Positions 8,259 to 18,942 are shown, numbered from the stretch's first letter. The stretch: 64,000 nt of DNA from an uncultured Paracoccaceae bacterium (GCA_947495295.1 CANLYJ010000003.1:124001-188000); one strand, 5' to 3'. Translations and numbers: made by a program. Notes: generated by a model from the sequence alone, not told the origin.

Positions 8259-8510
8259 TTAGCCATCAGTTGCCGGCAGCAGGCCAGCTTCTGTAGCAAC
8301 AGTAATTTCGTCGACATCCAAGAGGCCATCGCCTGTGCTGTCGAGCGCTGTGAAATCGTCTTCAGTCATGTCAGGCATAACGGCCTGCAGTTCAGGAAAG
8401 CTGTACATCCCATCGCCATTCACATCGATCGCGGCGTCCTGTGCAAAAGCTGGAGCAGCCAGCGCAGTCACAACAGCAAGGGGTGTCAGCAGCTTCATGG
8501 TACGGGTCAT
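8259..8510 (-). CDS. Small secreted EF-hand calcium-binding protein
   Basis: 83 residues from the ATG at 8508-8510, with GGAGAACG upstream; the frame extends to 8654 but has no good start there. Residues 1-24 are a signal peptide (MKLLTPLAVVTALAAPAFAQ). Two EF-hand loops follow: DVNGDGMYSFPE and DSTGDGLLDVDE, each with acidic residues at the calcium positions. The product should be a periplasmic calcium binder of unknown partner. It converges with ilvN and is divergent from the nucleoside hydrolase. Confidence 0.85.
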   Translation of the reverse strand: MTRTMKLLTPLAVVTALAAPAFAQDAAIDVNGDGMYSFPELQAVMPDMTEDDFTALDSTGDGLLDVDEITVATEAGLLPATDG

Positions 8511-8857
8511 TTTCGTTCTCCTTTTGGGACATGTAAGAAGGTCTTTTGCCTTCACGAATAGAAATGGCGATGTCTGACCCAGTTTACCATGGGCCTGACC
8601 GAAAACCTGTAAAGACGGCGCAGCGCTGCCAAAAACTGAAACAATCATGCGCAAAACAGCGCCTACGTTTCGAATTTTGCGACAACAAGCAAGGATTTAC
8701 CGATGTAACGTCATGTTTCCGGCGACCAACGGCCTTCACTACCTTACCGCGTCAAATTCGGTTCATCGGCCCTTGAAACGCGGCGGTGCACGTCCACCCC
8801 CTTGCCCCGGCCCCACGCGCAGGACAATGTAGGATGAGCAAGCGCAGAGGCATAACA
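8511..8857. other. Divergent intergenic region, no gene recognised
   Basis: 347 bases between the EF-hand gene (minus) and the nucleoside hydrolase gene (plus). It must hold both promoters. Frames through it lack start signals and family features, and I see no strong palindrome or repeat. Confidence 0.55.
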
Positions 8858-9799
8858 ATGGCAGTACGGAAAATCATTATCGACACCGATCCGGGGCAAG
8901 ATGACGCCGTCGCCATCCTGCTCGCACTGGCGTCCCCCGAAGATATCGATCTTTTGGGAATTACGGCGGTCGCGGGGAACGTCCCCCTCGCCTTAACGGC
9001 CAAGAATGCGCGGATCGTGTGCGAACTGGCCAAACGTCCCGATGTCAAAGTTTTTGCGGGCTGTGATGCGCCGCTCACCCGCAAACTGGTCACGGCCGAA
9101 CATGTGCATGGCAAAACCGGGCTGGACGGCCCGCAGCTTGACGATCCGCAGATGCCCTTGCAGGATCAGCACGGCGTGGACTTCATTATCGAAACCCTGC
9201 GCGCAGAACCATCCGGCACTGTCACCCTTTGCCCTATTGGCCCGCTGACCAATATCGCCACCGCCTTTCAACGCGCGCCCGATATCATCCCGCGCATTCA
9301 GGAAATCGTTCTGATGGGCGGCGCTTACTTCGAGGTTGGCAACATCACCCCCACCGCCGAATTCAACATCTATGTCGATCCAGAGGCGGCCAAGATCGTC
9401 TTTGGTGCAGGCGCACCATTGACGGTCATGCCACTGGATGTGACGCATAAGGCATTGACCACAAAGCCACGGATTGATGCGTTCCGCTCAATGCATACCA
9501 AAGTGGGCGATATGGTCGCCGCCTGGACCGATTTCTTCGAACGGTTCGACATGGAAAAATACGGCTCCGAAGGCGCACCGCTGCATGACCCCTGCACAAT
9601 CGCGTACCTGATCGAACCGCAACTGTTCGACGGGCGGCAGATCAATGTCGAAATTGAAACCTCTTCCGAACTGACCCTTGGCATGACGGTCGCCGACTGG
9701 TGGCGCATCACCGACAGGCCCAAGAACGCGATGTTCATGAAAGACATCGACGCATCCGGCTTTTACGCGCTGCTGGCGGCACGACTGGCGCGGTTATGA
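8858..9799 (+). CDS. Inosine-uridine-type nucleoside N-ribohydrolase
   Basis: 313 residues from the ATG at 8858 (AGAGG eight bases upstream); a start at 8834 is possible. The family signature DTDPGQDDA (residues 9-17) supplies the aspartates that bind calcium and ribose. Further conserved parts are [29 protein letters not shown] and [10 protein letters not shown]. The enzyme cleaves ribonucleosides to ribose and free base for salvage in the cytoplasm. The base preference cannot be told. The stop overlaps the start of selO as ATGA, so the two are translationally coupled. Confidence 0.93.
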   Translation: MAVRKIIIDTDPGQDDAVAILLALASPEDIDLLGITAVAGNVPLALTAKNARIVCELAKRPDVKVFAGCDAPLTRKLVTAEHVHGKTGLDGPQLDDPQMPLQDQHGVDFIIETLRAEPSGTVTLCPIGPLTNIATAFQRAPDIIPRIQEIVLMGGAYFEVGNITPTAEFNIYVDPEAAKIVFGAGAPLTVMPLDVTHKALTTKPRIDAFRSMHTKVGDMVAAWTDFFERFDMEKYGSEGAPLHDPCTIAYLIEPQLFDGRQINVEIETSSELTLGMTVADWWRITDRPKNAMFMKDIDASGFYALLAARLARL

Positions 9800-11199
9800 A
9801 GATCCCTTTTGATAACAGCTACGCCACCCTGCCCCCCAGGATGTTCACTGCGATGACGCCCGCGCCTGTGGCCCAGCCGCAGATCATCACCACCAACGCG
9901 GGCTTGGCTGCCGCGCTTGGCATCGACGGCATCGACACGGCAGAGGCCACCCAAATCTTTGCAGGAAACAGCGTGCCTGACGGGGCCGCGCCCTTGGCGC
10001 AGGCCTATGCTGGCCACCAGTTCGGCAACTGGAACCCGCAACTGGGCGATGGGCGGGCGATCCTGCTGGGCGAGGTGATTGGCACCAACGGTATCCGCCG
10101 CGACATCCAGCTCAAGGGCTCCGGCCCAACCCCTTATTCACGCGGCGGTGACGGGCGGGCCTGGATCGGCCCGGTCATGCGCGAATATCTGGTGAGCGAG
10201 GCGATGCATGCGATGGGCGTGCCCACAACCCGCGCACTGGCCGCCGTCACAACCGGCGAAAATGTATATCGCGAAGAAATCCTGCCCGGTGCCATCATCA
10301 CCCGCGTGGCCCAATCCCATATCCGGGTCGGCACGTTCCAGTTCTTTGCGGCGAGGGGCGACATGCAGGCCTTGCAAGCGCTGACAGATCACGTCATCGC
10401 CCGGCATTATCCAGATGCGACCGGCCCTGCCGAACTGCTGGATGCGGTCATCGCCAATTACGCCAAACTCATCGCAAAATGGATGTCGCTCGGCTTTATC
10501 CACGGGGTGATGAACACCGACAACGTGTCGATTGCGGGCGAAACAATTGATTACGGGCCTTGCGCGTTCATGGATGCATTCCACCCCGACACCGTGTTCA
10601 GCGCCATCGACCAATATGGGCGTTACGCTTATTCCAACCAACCGGGGATCGGGGCCTGGAATATGGCACAATTTGCGACCGCACTGATCCCGCTGATGCC
10701 CGACCGAGATGCCGCAATCGACGATTTCACCGCCGCCGTACATCGGTTTCCGCCGCTCTACGAACAAGCGTGGCTTGCGAATTTCGGTGCAAAACTCGGG
10801 CTTGCGACACCTACCGATGACGACCAGAAACTGGTCACTGATCTGCTCGACCTGATGACAAAGGACGGGGCCGATTTCACCAACACATTCGCCGCTCTGG
10901 GTCAGCACAACGCACGCGACCAGTTCATCAACCGCGACGCATTTGATGCATGGCAGGCCCGTTGGCAGGCGCGGGGTCCTGATGCGGCATTGATGACCGC
11001 ATCCAACCCCAAGATCATCCCCCGCAATCATCGGGTGGAAGAAGCGATCAGCGCGGGCCGCAACGGCGATCTGGCCGCGTTTCATAACCTGCTGGCGGCG
11101 GTCACACAGCCCTACGCGCCATTGACCGACGCAACAGCAGCCTATGCCCGCCCCCCGACAGAGGACGAAAAAGTCACCCGGACATTCTGCGGGACCTGA
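9796..11199 (+). CDS. selO: SelO/YdiU protein adenylyltransferase
   Basis: 467 residues. SelO is a pseudokinase-fold enzyme that transfers AMP to protein Ser/Thr/Tyr and is linked to redox stress. Recognisable parts: [28 protein letters not shown] near the N-terminus, [47 protein letters not shown] (the active-site region) and [15 protein letters not shown] near the end. The C-terminus is TFCGT, with a cysteine where animal SelO has selenocysteine. The ATG overlaps the stop of the nucleoside hydrolase. The last 26 bases overlap the end of the convergent transporter gene. Confidence 0.95.
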   Translation: MKIPFDNSYATLPPRMFTAMTPAPVAQPQIITTNAGLAAALGIDGIDTAEATQIFAGNSVPDGAAPLAQAYAGHQFGNWNPQLGDGRAILLGEVIGTNGIRRDIQLKGSGPTPYSRGGDGRAWIGPVMREYLVSEAMHAMGVPTTRALAAVTTGENVYREEILPGAIITRVAQSHIRVGTFQFFAARGDMQALQALTDHVIARHYPDATGPAELLDAVIANYAKLIAKWMSLGFIHGVMNTDNVSIAGETIDYGPCAFMDAFHPDTVFSAIDQYGRYAYSNQPGIGAWNMAQFATALIPLMPDRDAAIDDFTAAVHRFPPLYEQAWLANFGAKLGLATPTDDDQKLVTDLLDLMTKDGADFTNTFAALGQHNARDQFINRDAFDAWQARWQARGPDAALMTASNPKIIPRNHRVEEAISAGRNGDLAAFHNLLAAVTQPYAPLTDATAAYARPPTEDEKVTRTFCGT

Positions 11200-12073
11200 C
11201 GGGCCGGTTGATCAGGAACAACCCAACCGCCACCAAAACCAGCGCGCCAATCAGGTCCGCGCCCACGTCTTCGCCCAACAGTAACCAGCCCATGCCAACC
11301 GCCAGAACCGGCGTCAGAAAGCTGAACGATGCGACACCAGAGGCCGGATAAATCGACAACAGCCAAAGCCAGAATATGAACCCGGCACTGACCACAACAA
11401 CGATCTGAAAGATCAGGCCAGCCATATGGATCGGCGCAAAGTCCCGAATGAACGGGCCGAAAAACAAGGCGGCCAGCAACAGGATCGGGGCCGAAACGGC
11501 CACCTGCCAGAATAGCTGGATTTCCGGGCGAACCCGCGCCAGTGGCGACGCTTTAGCCAGCAGCGCCGTAATCGCCCAGCCCCAGGCGGCGGCCAATGCA
11601 GCCAGATCGCCCCACAGGTTCCCAGCCCCTTCATCGCGGCGCAAAATGGCAAAGCACACACCGGCAAAGGCCAGCGCCAGTCCCACCGCCTTTGCCCCCG
11701 TCATCCGATCATCCGGGATCACAAAATGGGATAGCAGCGCCAGCCAAACGGGCATTGAATAAAAGATCACCGCCGACCGACCGACGGTTGTCAGATCAAG
11801 CGCGATAAACATGCACAAAAACTCAAAGGCAAATGTCAGGCCAACCGCCCAACCTGCCCATCTTGTGCCCTTCTCAAACCGTAGCGGAATACCGCGCCAG
11901 CGCATCCACAACCAGATACAAATAACGGCCCCGGCAGACCGCGCTCCGGCAAAGAAAACCGGCTGCAAGCCTTCGTTGGTGACCTTGATGACAACCTGAT
12001 TAAAGGCCAGCAAAAGAGCAAAGCCGGTCAGCGCCGTGGCACCAAATAAATCAATCTGCGTCTTGCGTTCCAT
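11174..12073 (-). CDS. EamA-family (DMT superfamily) transporter
   Basis: 299 residues with ten predicted membrane spans arranged as two EamA repeats (about 10-140 and 155-290). Typical features include the internal GVCFAIL and the second-repeat [25 protein letters not shown], which matches the family's PVxAxLxGxxxLGE pattern. It is likely an inner-membrane exporter or permease of small metabolites; the substrate is unknown. It converges on selO with a 26-base overlap and is followed on the same strand, 42 bases upstream, by the DUF3179 gene. Confidence 0.9.
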   Translation of the reverse strand: MERKTQIDLFGATALTGFALLLAFNQVVIKVTNEGLQPVFFAGARSAGAVICIWLWMRWRGIPLRFEKGTRWAGWAVGLTFAFEFLCMFIALDLTTVGRSAVIFYSMPVWLALLSHFVIPDDRMTGAKAVGLALAFAGVCFAILRRDEGAGNLWGDLAALAAAWGWAITALLAKASPLARVRPEIQLFWQVAVSAPILLLAALFFGPFIRDFAPIHMAGLIFQIVVVVSAGFIFWLWLLSIYPASGVASFSFLTPVLAVGMGWLLLGEDVGADLIGALVLVAVGLFLINRPVRSRRMSG

Positions 12074-12115
12074 CGGCGCACAAGATGCGCGCGCGCCAGC
12101 ACTGTCAAGCAGGCA

Positions 12116-13081
12116 TCAACCGCCCAGCATCCACTGCCCGTCAGGCCAGAACGCATGGAAGGCAAAGGCAAACATGATGTCATGTGCAAGGTCTGCGCCC
12201 GCCGCATCCTTCACCCTGACATTGCCCACCTCTTTGCCTGCACCAATCTGGCGCGTATCCAGCGCGGACGCCTGACCTTCATCCCATGTCAGCGTCACGC
12301 CCGCCTCTGTAATCGCGCCCGTTTCTGCCAACCGGGTTAGCGGCCATGCCTTGTCACCGACGCGGACAACACGGACCAGCGGCGGGATATCATGTGGCGG
12401 CATCTCACCTGAATAAAGGAACGGGCGGGCCGAACTGTCATAACTGGTATAGGGGTTCGAGCCATAGCTGCGCGGAAAGCCTGGCTCAGCCATGACCACC
12501 CCATCAGGGTTGCGGGTGGCAAAACTTTCCCAGCTTTCCATCCATGTGGGCAATGTGGCCAGTTCTGTGCCGGTCAAAGCGCCCACAATCGCCTGACCAA
12601 CAGCCTGCTGCCACCAGCTTTCGGTTTCGCGGTCATACATGACCATATCGGAATTGCGCAGCTTGCCTGACACGCCAAAGGACAAGACACCGGCATCCGT
12701 GCGCCGATCAAAGGTAATGCCCGAATTGCACAAAGGGCAAAAGGTGACGGCGACCGGAATGCCCGCCACCTCATCATTCACGATCTCATGCCATGTCAGA
12801 TAGCGGATCGGATAGGCGCGCGGGGCCGCCCCCTCAATCTCCACCGTGATCACAGGTTCGCGCGGGGTCAGCCCGGACTTTTCCGCCACAGATACAAATG
12901 CAGGATTATCAAGCGCGGGAATACCATCCTTGGGCGGCCCGCCGGACAGGATTTCAACCCAGCTTTCGACGCTGGTCTGTTCAAAATCGGTATTGGGCCA
13001 CTCAGACCGCCAGAACTCGGGGCTGGCGATGGCGGTGCTGGCAGCAACGCAAAAGGTGGCAATCAGGGGGATCAGGCGCAT
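12116..13081 (-). CDS. Secreted DUF3179-domain protein
   Basis: 321 residues from the ATG at 13079-13081 (GGAGAG upstream). Residues 1-20 are a signal peptide. The DUF3179 core is clear: YPIRYLTWHEIVND, then VTFCPLCNSGITFDR with a CxxC-like pair, then SGKLRNSDMVMYDRETESWWQQ and PYTSYDSSARPFLY. The biochemical role of this family is not established; the paired cysteines invite a redox or metal function. It is read in the same direction as the EamA transporter. Confidence 0.88.
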   Translation of the reverse strand: MRLIPLIATFCVAASTAIASPEFWRSEWPNTDFEQTSVESWVEILSGGPPKDGIPALDNPAFVSVAEKSGLTPREPVITVEIEGAAPRAYPIRYLTWHEIVNDEVAGIPVAVTFCPLCNSGITFDRRTDAGVLSFGVSGKLRNSDMVMYDRETESWWQQAVGQAIVGALTGTELATLPTWMESWESFATRNPDGVVMAEPGFPRSYGSNPYTSYDSSARPFLYSGEMPPHDIPPLVRVVRVGDKAWPLTRLAETGAITEAGVTLTWDEGQASALDTRQIGAGKEVGNVRVKDAAGADLAHDIMFAFAFHAFWPDGQWMLGG

Positions 13082-13172
13082 GGGTCTCTCCGACAATTTA
13101 AGCCAGAGTGGCCGAAGCCCCGCGTTGCGAAAAGCCCCCTCGCAGCAAAGTGAGGGGGCTTGATCAGATCAT

Positions 13173-13718
13173 TTACTCGGTGACGCGCACGGCCTGCATC
13201 ACATCAGGCTGGCCGATGACCGACCCGTTTGCACCGGTGCCACGCTTGATCGCATCAACAATATCCATGCCCTCAGTCACTTCACCCACAACGGTATATT
13301 GGCCGTTCAGGAAATAGCCCGGCTCAAACATGATAAAGAACTGGGAGTTGGCCGAATTGGGGTTCTGTGCGCGGGCCATGCCGATGACACCACGCTCAAA
13401 CGGTTTGTCCGAAAACTCGGCCGGAATGTCGGGGAATTCAGACCCACCCGTACCGGCACGCGACAGATCATTGCCCAGAATGCCGTTTTGCACGTCACCT
13501 GTCTGGGCCATGAACCCGTCAATCACCCGGTGAAACACCACGCCGTCATAGCTGCCAGCGGCGGCTATGGCGGTGATTTGCTCAACATGTTTGGGGGCAA
13601 CATCCTCGAACAGGTCAATCACAATCGTCCCATTTGCTTCGCCCGCGATATCAATCTCCAGGCCATTGCCAAAGGCTGGGGCGGCCATGATAGCCAGAAC
13701 AGCGGCGAGCTTATACAT
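13173..13718 (-). CDS. ppiA: Periplasmic cyclophilin-type peptidyl-prolyl isomerase
   Basis: 181 residues: signal peptide 1-17 ([17 protein letters not shown]), then a bacterial cyclophilin domain with [43 protein letters not shown] and [12 protein letters not shown]. It speeds cis-trans proline isomerisation in exported proteins. Its start lies 8 bases inside the end of the upstream cyclophilin gene, so the two form a translationally coupled pair, one for each side of the membrane. Confidence 0.93.
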   Translation of the reverse strand: MYKLAAVLAIMAAPAFGNGLEIDIAGEANGTIVIDLFEDVAPKHVEQITAIAAAGSYDGVVFHRVIDGFMAQTGDVQNGILGNDLSRAGTGGSEFPDIPAEFSDKPFERGVIGMARAQNPNSANSQFFIMFEPGYFLNGQYTVVGEVTEGMDIVDAIKRGTGANGSVIGQPDVMQAVRVTE

Positions 13719-14217
13719 CTGCGGCCACCTTGACGCTGATCATCCGGTCAGGGTTCATCGGGGGTTCGCCACGCATGATCGCATCAACATGTTCCATGCC
13801 CGATGTGACCTGACCATAGACAGTATACTGACCATTCAGGAAATCATTATCGCTGAAATTGATGAAAAACTGGCTGTTGGCGGAATTGGGGTTCTGCGAC
13901 CGGGCGGCACCCAGCGATCCACGGGCATGGGGGATCTTGGAAAACTCAGCGGGCAGATCAGGCATGTCAGAACCGCCCGTCCCCGCACGACCAATGTTGA
14001 AATCCTTTTCCATATTGCCGTTGGCCACATCGCCCGTCTGGGCCATGAACCCGTCAATCACCCGGTGAAAACACACATTATCATAGGCACCGGCGCGGGC
14101 CAGTTCCTTCATGCGCGCACAATGCGCGGGGGCCACGTCCGGCAGCAATTCGATTGTCACATCGCCACCCTTCAGGGTCATGATGATTGTGTTTTCAGGG
14201 TCTTTGATATCGGCCAT
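13711..14217 (-). CDS. ppiB: Cytosolic cyclophilin-type peptidyl-prolyl isomerase
   Basis: 168 residues from the ATG at 14215-14217 (AAGGAACCC upstream). It has no signal peptide. The catalytic and substrate motifs match its neighbour almost word for word: [60 protein letters not shown]. The frame extends upstream to 14484, across the divergent pgk region, but that part is non-coding in this direction. The pair with the secreted copy probably arose by tandem duplication with gain or loss of an export signal. Confidence 0.94.
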   Translation of the reverse strand: MADIKDPENTIIMTLKGGDVTIELLPDVAPAHCARMKELARAGAYDNVCFHRVIDGFMAQTGDVANGNMEKDFNIGRAGTGGSDMPDLPAEFSKIPHARGSLGAARSQNPNSANSQFFINFSDNDFLNGQYTVYGQVTSGMEHVDAIMRGEPPMNPDRMISVKVAADV

Positions 14218-14350
14218 AATTTGGGTTCCTTCAGGCTTTGCTTTGCCCTCTGACATAGGACCCATGGGCGCGAATGCCAAGCCGGTCAGGTTGACGGCAG
14301 CGTTCCCTTGCCGCAATGAAGCGGCGATCAAAACCCGAAAGGAACGGCAG

Positions 14351-15526
<1,176 letters not shown>

Positions 15527-15562
15527 GCAACCATCAAAAATCAGCGCATGGCACTTGATTTC

Positions 15563-15594
15563 TGAACATCGTTCAAATATATGAACGATGTTCA
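15563..15594. promoter_or_regulatory. Tandem palindromic operator, TGAAC-N3-GTTCA twice
   Basis: TGAACATCGTTCA (15563-15575) and TGAACGATGTTCA (15582-15594) are each a palindrome with a 3-base centre. They are also exact reverse complements of each other around a 6-base AT spacer. Their centres are 19 bases apart, on nearly the same helix face. The second ends 13 bases before the ATG of the secreted protein gene, a good place for a repressor. The same motif occurs twice at 50984-51042. Confidence 0.7.
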
Positions 15595-15607
15595 AGAGGA
15601 GATTGCC

Positions 15608-17218
15608 ATGAAACATCTTGCTACCCTGTCCGCCTGCTCAGCCATCGCGCTGACCGCGTTTGCACCCGCCACTGCACAAGACCGCGACCCACAAGCCACC
15701 TTGGGTGAATTCTTCACCCCCGACCGGATCGCAATGGCGCTGGCCAATACGGCGATTTCGGGCATCCGCACCCGGATGGAATTGCAATATGATCATCTGT
15801 CCGCTGACCCGATGCGCGGGGTCGTGTCAATCTCGGGCATCGTCGCGCGGCCTCTGCTGCCTTATGATCAGGCGCGGCAATGCGAAATAACCATCGAACG
15901 GGCCACGCTCAGCAGTGATCTGGCGCATCCGTTCCAAACGGCGGCAGAGCTGAACCTGAACCTGATCGGGGCACGCGCCAATCTGGCTTGCGTGGAACGC
16001 GATATCGCACTGGCATTGCGCACGGCAGGCTACAAGGACCTGCCACTGGACCAGTTTAAAATGCGGGCCAGCTACGCCTACACCACCGGGGAAACCGCCG
16101 TGGACAGTACCATCGCGATCAACGGCTTCGGGGTGCTGGACTATTCGGCCAGCGGGACCATCCTGCCGCGTTTGGGCGAATTCGGCTACCCTGATGACCC
16201 GGCAATCCGGGTGACACGGGCCGTTGCGACGTTGAAAGATGACGGCGGTTGGGATGCAATTTCGCAAGTCCTGCCAGAAAACCTGCGCGACCCGGTGACC
16301 ATCCGCGAACTCGGCACCGAATTCGTCTCGCAAGCGCTGTCAGAAGGCGGGTTGCGGCCCCTTGGCGCAGTAGAACGGCAATTCATTGGTGATCTGATGA
16401 CCGAGGTCGAAGATTTCGTCGCCGATCCGGGCGAAATCACTGTGCAGGCCAACCTGCCCCGCGGTGGCATCGTCGTCGAACCCGAAATGTATGCAGCCCC
16501 TCAGAACCTGATCGCGGCGCTTGGGCTAGAGGCGCGCAGCACGCCAATCGCGCGGACGCAGATCCTCAGCATCGCGGATCTGGCCGCGTTGCAAACGCCA
16601 GATGACCTGTCAGCTGATGAACGGATCGCCTTTGCGACCGCGCTCTTGGATGGGGCTGGTGTGCCACGCGGGGCCGCTTTGGTCCCCGACCTGTTGGTGC
16701 CCCTTCTGGGTAATGCAGACAATGCAGGGCCTGCGGCGGCGCTCCTTGCACAGGCCACACAGGAAACTGATGCCTTTACGGCTTACGGCTATGGCCTGAT
16801 CGCTGCGGCCAACGATATGTCGGGGGCGGCCGCACAGCTTGACCGGCTAGAGGCGCGCATGACCACACAAGCCGTACTCGCCGCGCAAGAATCCTATCTT
16901 GTGGCCAGCGCGGCCCCTGCCCCGGTTGATCAGGTCACAGGCAATGACCCGCGTGATCTGCGGCGGCTGGCGCTGGCGCATTTCAGCGGCGCGGGGGCAG
17001 TCCGGTCATATGCTCGGGCCTATTACTTCGCACTTCTGGCAGAGGCCGCTGGCGACATCGCCGCAACCTCCCTGCGCGAAGAGATTGAGGCACGCTTCGG
17101 CGCACGCGGGCCAGAGGTTGCAGAGGTCTGGCAAAACACTGCCGCCGAAATGCAGGCCCTCGCGATCACCGATTGGATCGAAGCCGATCTGCCAGCACGA
17201 TATGTAACCAGTGATTGA
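15608..17218 (+). CDS. Secreted protein of unknown function
   Basis: 536 residues from the ATG at 15608 (AAGAGGAG upstream). Residues 1-23 are a signal peptide (ACSAIALTAFAPATAQ). The middle third is rich in short beta-like stretches (FKMRASYAYTTGETAVDSTIAINGFG). The last 200 residues are alanine-rich helices; one (SYARAYYFALLAEAAGDIAA) resembles a Sel1/TPR-like repeat, but I cannot place it in a family. It is likely periplasmic. The double palindrome immediately upstream implies dedicated control. It is followed by a GC-rich hairpin at 17233-17261. Confidence 0.8.
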   Translation: MKHLATLSACSAIALTAFAPATAQDRDPQATLGEFFTPDRIAMALANTAISGIRTRMELQYDHLSADPMRGVVSISGIVARPLLPYDQARQCEITIERATLSSDLAHPFQTAAELNLNLIGARANLACVERDIALALRTAGYKDLPLDQFKMRASYAYTTGETAVDSTIAINGFGVLDYSASGTILPRLGEFGYPDDPAIRVTRAVATLKDDGGWDAISQVLPENLRDPVTIRELGTEFVSQALSEGGLRPLGAVERQFIGDLMTEVEDFVADPGEITVQANLPRGGIVVEPEMYAAPQNLIAALGLEARSTPIARTQILSIADLAALQTPDDLSADERIAFATALLDGAGVPRGAALVPDLLVPLLGNADNAGPAAALLAQATQETDAFTAYGYGLIAAANDMSGAAAQLDRLEARMTTQAVLAAQESYLVASAAPAPVDQVTGNDPRDLRRLALAHFSGAGAVRSYARAYYFALLAEAAGDIAATSLREEIEARFGARGPEVAEVWQNTAAEMQALAITDWIEADLPARYVTSD

Positions 17219-17232
17219 TCAATAGTATTGGC

Positions 17233-17261
17233 CCCGGGCGGTGCTTTAAACGCCGCCCGGG
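17233..17261 (+). terminator. GC-rich hairpin after secreted protein gene
   Basis: CCCGGGCGG (17233-17241) pairs with CCGCCCGGG (17253-17261) 15 bases after the stop codon. No T-run follows, so terminator function is likely but not textbook. Confidence 0.5.
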
Positions 17262-17282
17262 ACCGAATAGGTGCCATACGCA

Positions 17283-17344
17283 TTGCCGACGTCTGGCCGA
17301 CGCTTTGCCGACCGGGGATTTGCCAGCAAATAAAGGCGTTAACC
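17283..17344 (+). repeat. 11-bp-unit intergenic repeat, copy A
   Basis: Three head-to-tail 11-mers, TTGCCGACGTC, TGGCCGACGCT and TTGCCGACCGG (17283-17315), are followed 19 bases later by GGCGTTAACC (17335-17344). The same arrangement appears on the minus strand near 49.85 kb. The 11-base period equals about one helical turn. Confidence 0.7.
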
Positions 17345-17527
17345 ATCGATTCGGCCAAAAATGACAAACAGCACCGTGCGGTACGGTCATGCAACACCCG
17401 GCGGTCTGAAAAATTCCGCACAGCCTGTTAGCGCCACCACAATTGCCACAGCCAAACCCGTCGCTTAGAACCACCACCATGCGGGCAAACGCCCGAAAAC
17501 ACGGTCATTTTGGTTAAGGTGGATTTC

Positions 17528-18421
17528 ATGTCAAATCAGGAACAAGCAGCACAAGTGCGCGACGGCAACGGATTTATTGCAGCGCTCGATCAAAGTGGCG
17601 GCTCAACCCCCAAGGCGCTTGCCGCTTACGGCGTGTCTTCGGATGCCTACAACAATGATGACGAAATGTTCGACCTGATCCACGACATGCGCAGCCGGAT
17701 CGTCAACGCCCCCGCCTTCACCGGGGACAAGATCGTTGGCGCGATCCTCTTTGAAATGACGATGGATCGCAACATCAATGGAAAGCCCAGCCCCTTGTTT
17801 TTATGGGAAAATCGGCGGGTTGTGCCCTTCCTCAAAATCGACAAGGGACTGATGGACGAAGAAGATGGCGTGCAGTTGATGAAGCCGATGGACCACCTTG
17901 ACCGGCTTCTGCCCCATGCCGTCAAAAAGGGTATTTTCGGGACCAAGATGCGCTCTGTGATCAACGCAGCCTCTGCCACCGGGATCGCCGCAAACGTCGC
18001 CCAGCAGTTCGAGATCGGCAAGCAGGTGATCCGCCACGGGCTGGTGCCGATCCTGGAACCGGAAATTAACATTCAGATGACAGATAAGGCTCAGGCCGAA
18101 GAAATCCTGCGCGACGCTGTCCTGGCTGAACTGAACAAACTTGGCCCGAACGAAGTCATCATGTTGAAACTGACCCTGCCCGAGCAGCCAAATATTTACC
18201 AACCGCTGATTGACCACCCCAACGTGATGCGCGTGGTGGCCCTCTCTGGCGGCTACACACGGCAAGAGGCGAACGCACGACTGGCCCAAAACAAAGGGAT
18301 CATCGCCAGCTTTTCGCGCGCCCTGACGGAAGGATTATCCGCCGATCAAAGTGACGCGGAGTTCAATGCCACGCTTGGCACCACAATCAACGACGTCTTC
18401 GCGGCCTCGGTCGCGGGATAA
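17528..18421 (+). CDS. fda: Class I fructose-bisphosphate aldolase
   Basis: 297 residues from the ATG at 17528 (AAGGTGGA upstream). It splits fructose 1,6-bisphosphate into two triose phosphates through a lysine Schiff base, without metal. Family features: FIAALDQSGGSTPKAL at the N-terminus, GAILFEMTMDR, VPFLKIDKGL (a lysine-bearing strand), GTKMRSVI, LVPILEPEI and VMLKLTLPEQPN with a second active-site lysine region, then VVALSGGYTRQEAN for phosphate binding. It is cytoplasmic and complements pgk nearby in central carbon flow. Confidence 0.94.
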   Translation: MSNQEQAAQVRDGNGFIAALDQSGGSTPKALAAYGVSSDAYNNDDEMFDLIHDMRSRIVNAPAFTGDKIVGAILFEMTMDRNINGKPSPLFLWENRRVVPFLKIDKGLMDEEDGVQLMKPMDHLDRLLPHAVKKGIFGTKMRSVINAASATGIAANVAQQFEIGKQVIRHGLVPILEPEINIQMTDKAQAEEILRDAVLAELNKLGPNEVIMLKLTLPEQPNIYQPLIDHPNVMRVVALSGGYTRQEANARLAQNKGIIASFSRALTEGLSADQSDAEFNATLGTTINDVFAASVAG

Positions 18422-18518
18422 GCCCGCAAACAAACGCATTTTAGGGATTCACAAACCGAATCGTTTATGCGATTCTCCTTGAAAGCTGCGCATCAGACGC
18501 GGCATTCGAGGCAAGCAA

Positions 18519-18818
18519 ATGTTAAAACGCAACCGCCCACCCCTGGGTGCCGTATTCTATTTCTTCGGCGCGCTGATGCTGGGGCTCTATTTCACCTTTG
18601 CCGCTGTGCAAGGGGATTATGGCCTGTTCAAACGGATCGAGATCGAGGCCGAAGGTCGCGCGCTTACCACCGAACTGGCCGCCTTGGAGGCCGAAGTGGC
18701 GCGGATGGAAAACCTGACCAGCCGGCTGTCGGACAATTTCCTTGATCTTGACCTGCTGGATGAACAGGCACGCGATGTGCTGGGCCTCATCCGCGCCGAT
18801 GAAATCGTTATCCGCTAG
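18519..18818 (+). CDS. ftsB: FtsB/DivIC-type septum formation initiator
   Basis: 99 residues. A short cytoplasmic N-terminus (MLKRNRPPLG) is followed by one membrane span (about 10-30) and then a coiled coil at 40-75 (RIEIEAEGRALTTELAALEAEVARM). The end, LLDEQARDVLGLIRADEIVI, matches the family's LGYxxPxEIV-like tail. FtsB bridges FtsL and FtsQ in the divisome. It lies directly upstream of pdhA, a neighbourhood I recall from other alphaproteobacteria. Confidence 0.9.
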   Translation: MLKRNRPPLGAVFYFFGALMLGLYFTFAAVQGDYGLFKRIEIEAEGRALTTELAALEAEVARMENLTSRLSDNFLDLDLLDEQARDVLGLIRADEIVIR

Positions 18819-18895
18819 ACGCAATGCGGCTATGCGGGCACCGGGTGACGGCACGTCACTTTGACTCTCGCAATTCACCGATGCATGCTTTATGG

Positions 18896-18917
18896 AATAG
18901 TTTAATGCTAAACTATT
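18896..18917. promoter_or_regulatory. Perfect palindrome upstream of pdhA
   Basis: AATAGTTTA (18896-18904) and TAAACTATT (18909-18917) are exact reverse complements around ATGC. The site ends 25 bases before the pdhA ATG and just upstream of its ribosome-binding site. It has the size and symmetry of a dimeric repressor operator; the regulator is unknown. Confidence 0.55.
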
Positions 18918-18942
18918 TTGTCCAAGCGCCGGAGGATAGCAC

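Larger units (their letters stand above)
17219..17527. other. Intergenic region with hairpin, 11-bp repeat and palindrome
   Basis: 309 bases between the secreted protein gene and the aldolase gene. No open frame here is convincing. It holds the hairpin at 17233-17261, the repeat at 17283-17344 and a conserved palindrome CACCGTGCGGTAC at 17372-17384. The latter also occurs between GTA genes g2 and g3 at 36142-36154, in both places followed by GCAACAC. Confidence 0.65.

Noticed and set aside
10138..11085. 315-codon frame antisense to selO
   Set aside because: Opposite a clear SelO gene, no ribosome-binding site and no family resemblance.
15563..15594. LexA/SOS box reading of the TGAAC-N3-GTTCA sites
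   Set aside because: Alphaproteobacterial LexA uses a direct repeat GTTC-N7-GTTC, and the Gram-positive box has a 4-base centre; neither fits, nor are the genes DNA-repair genes.
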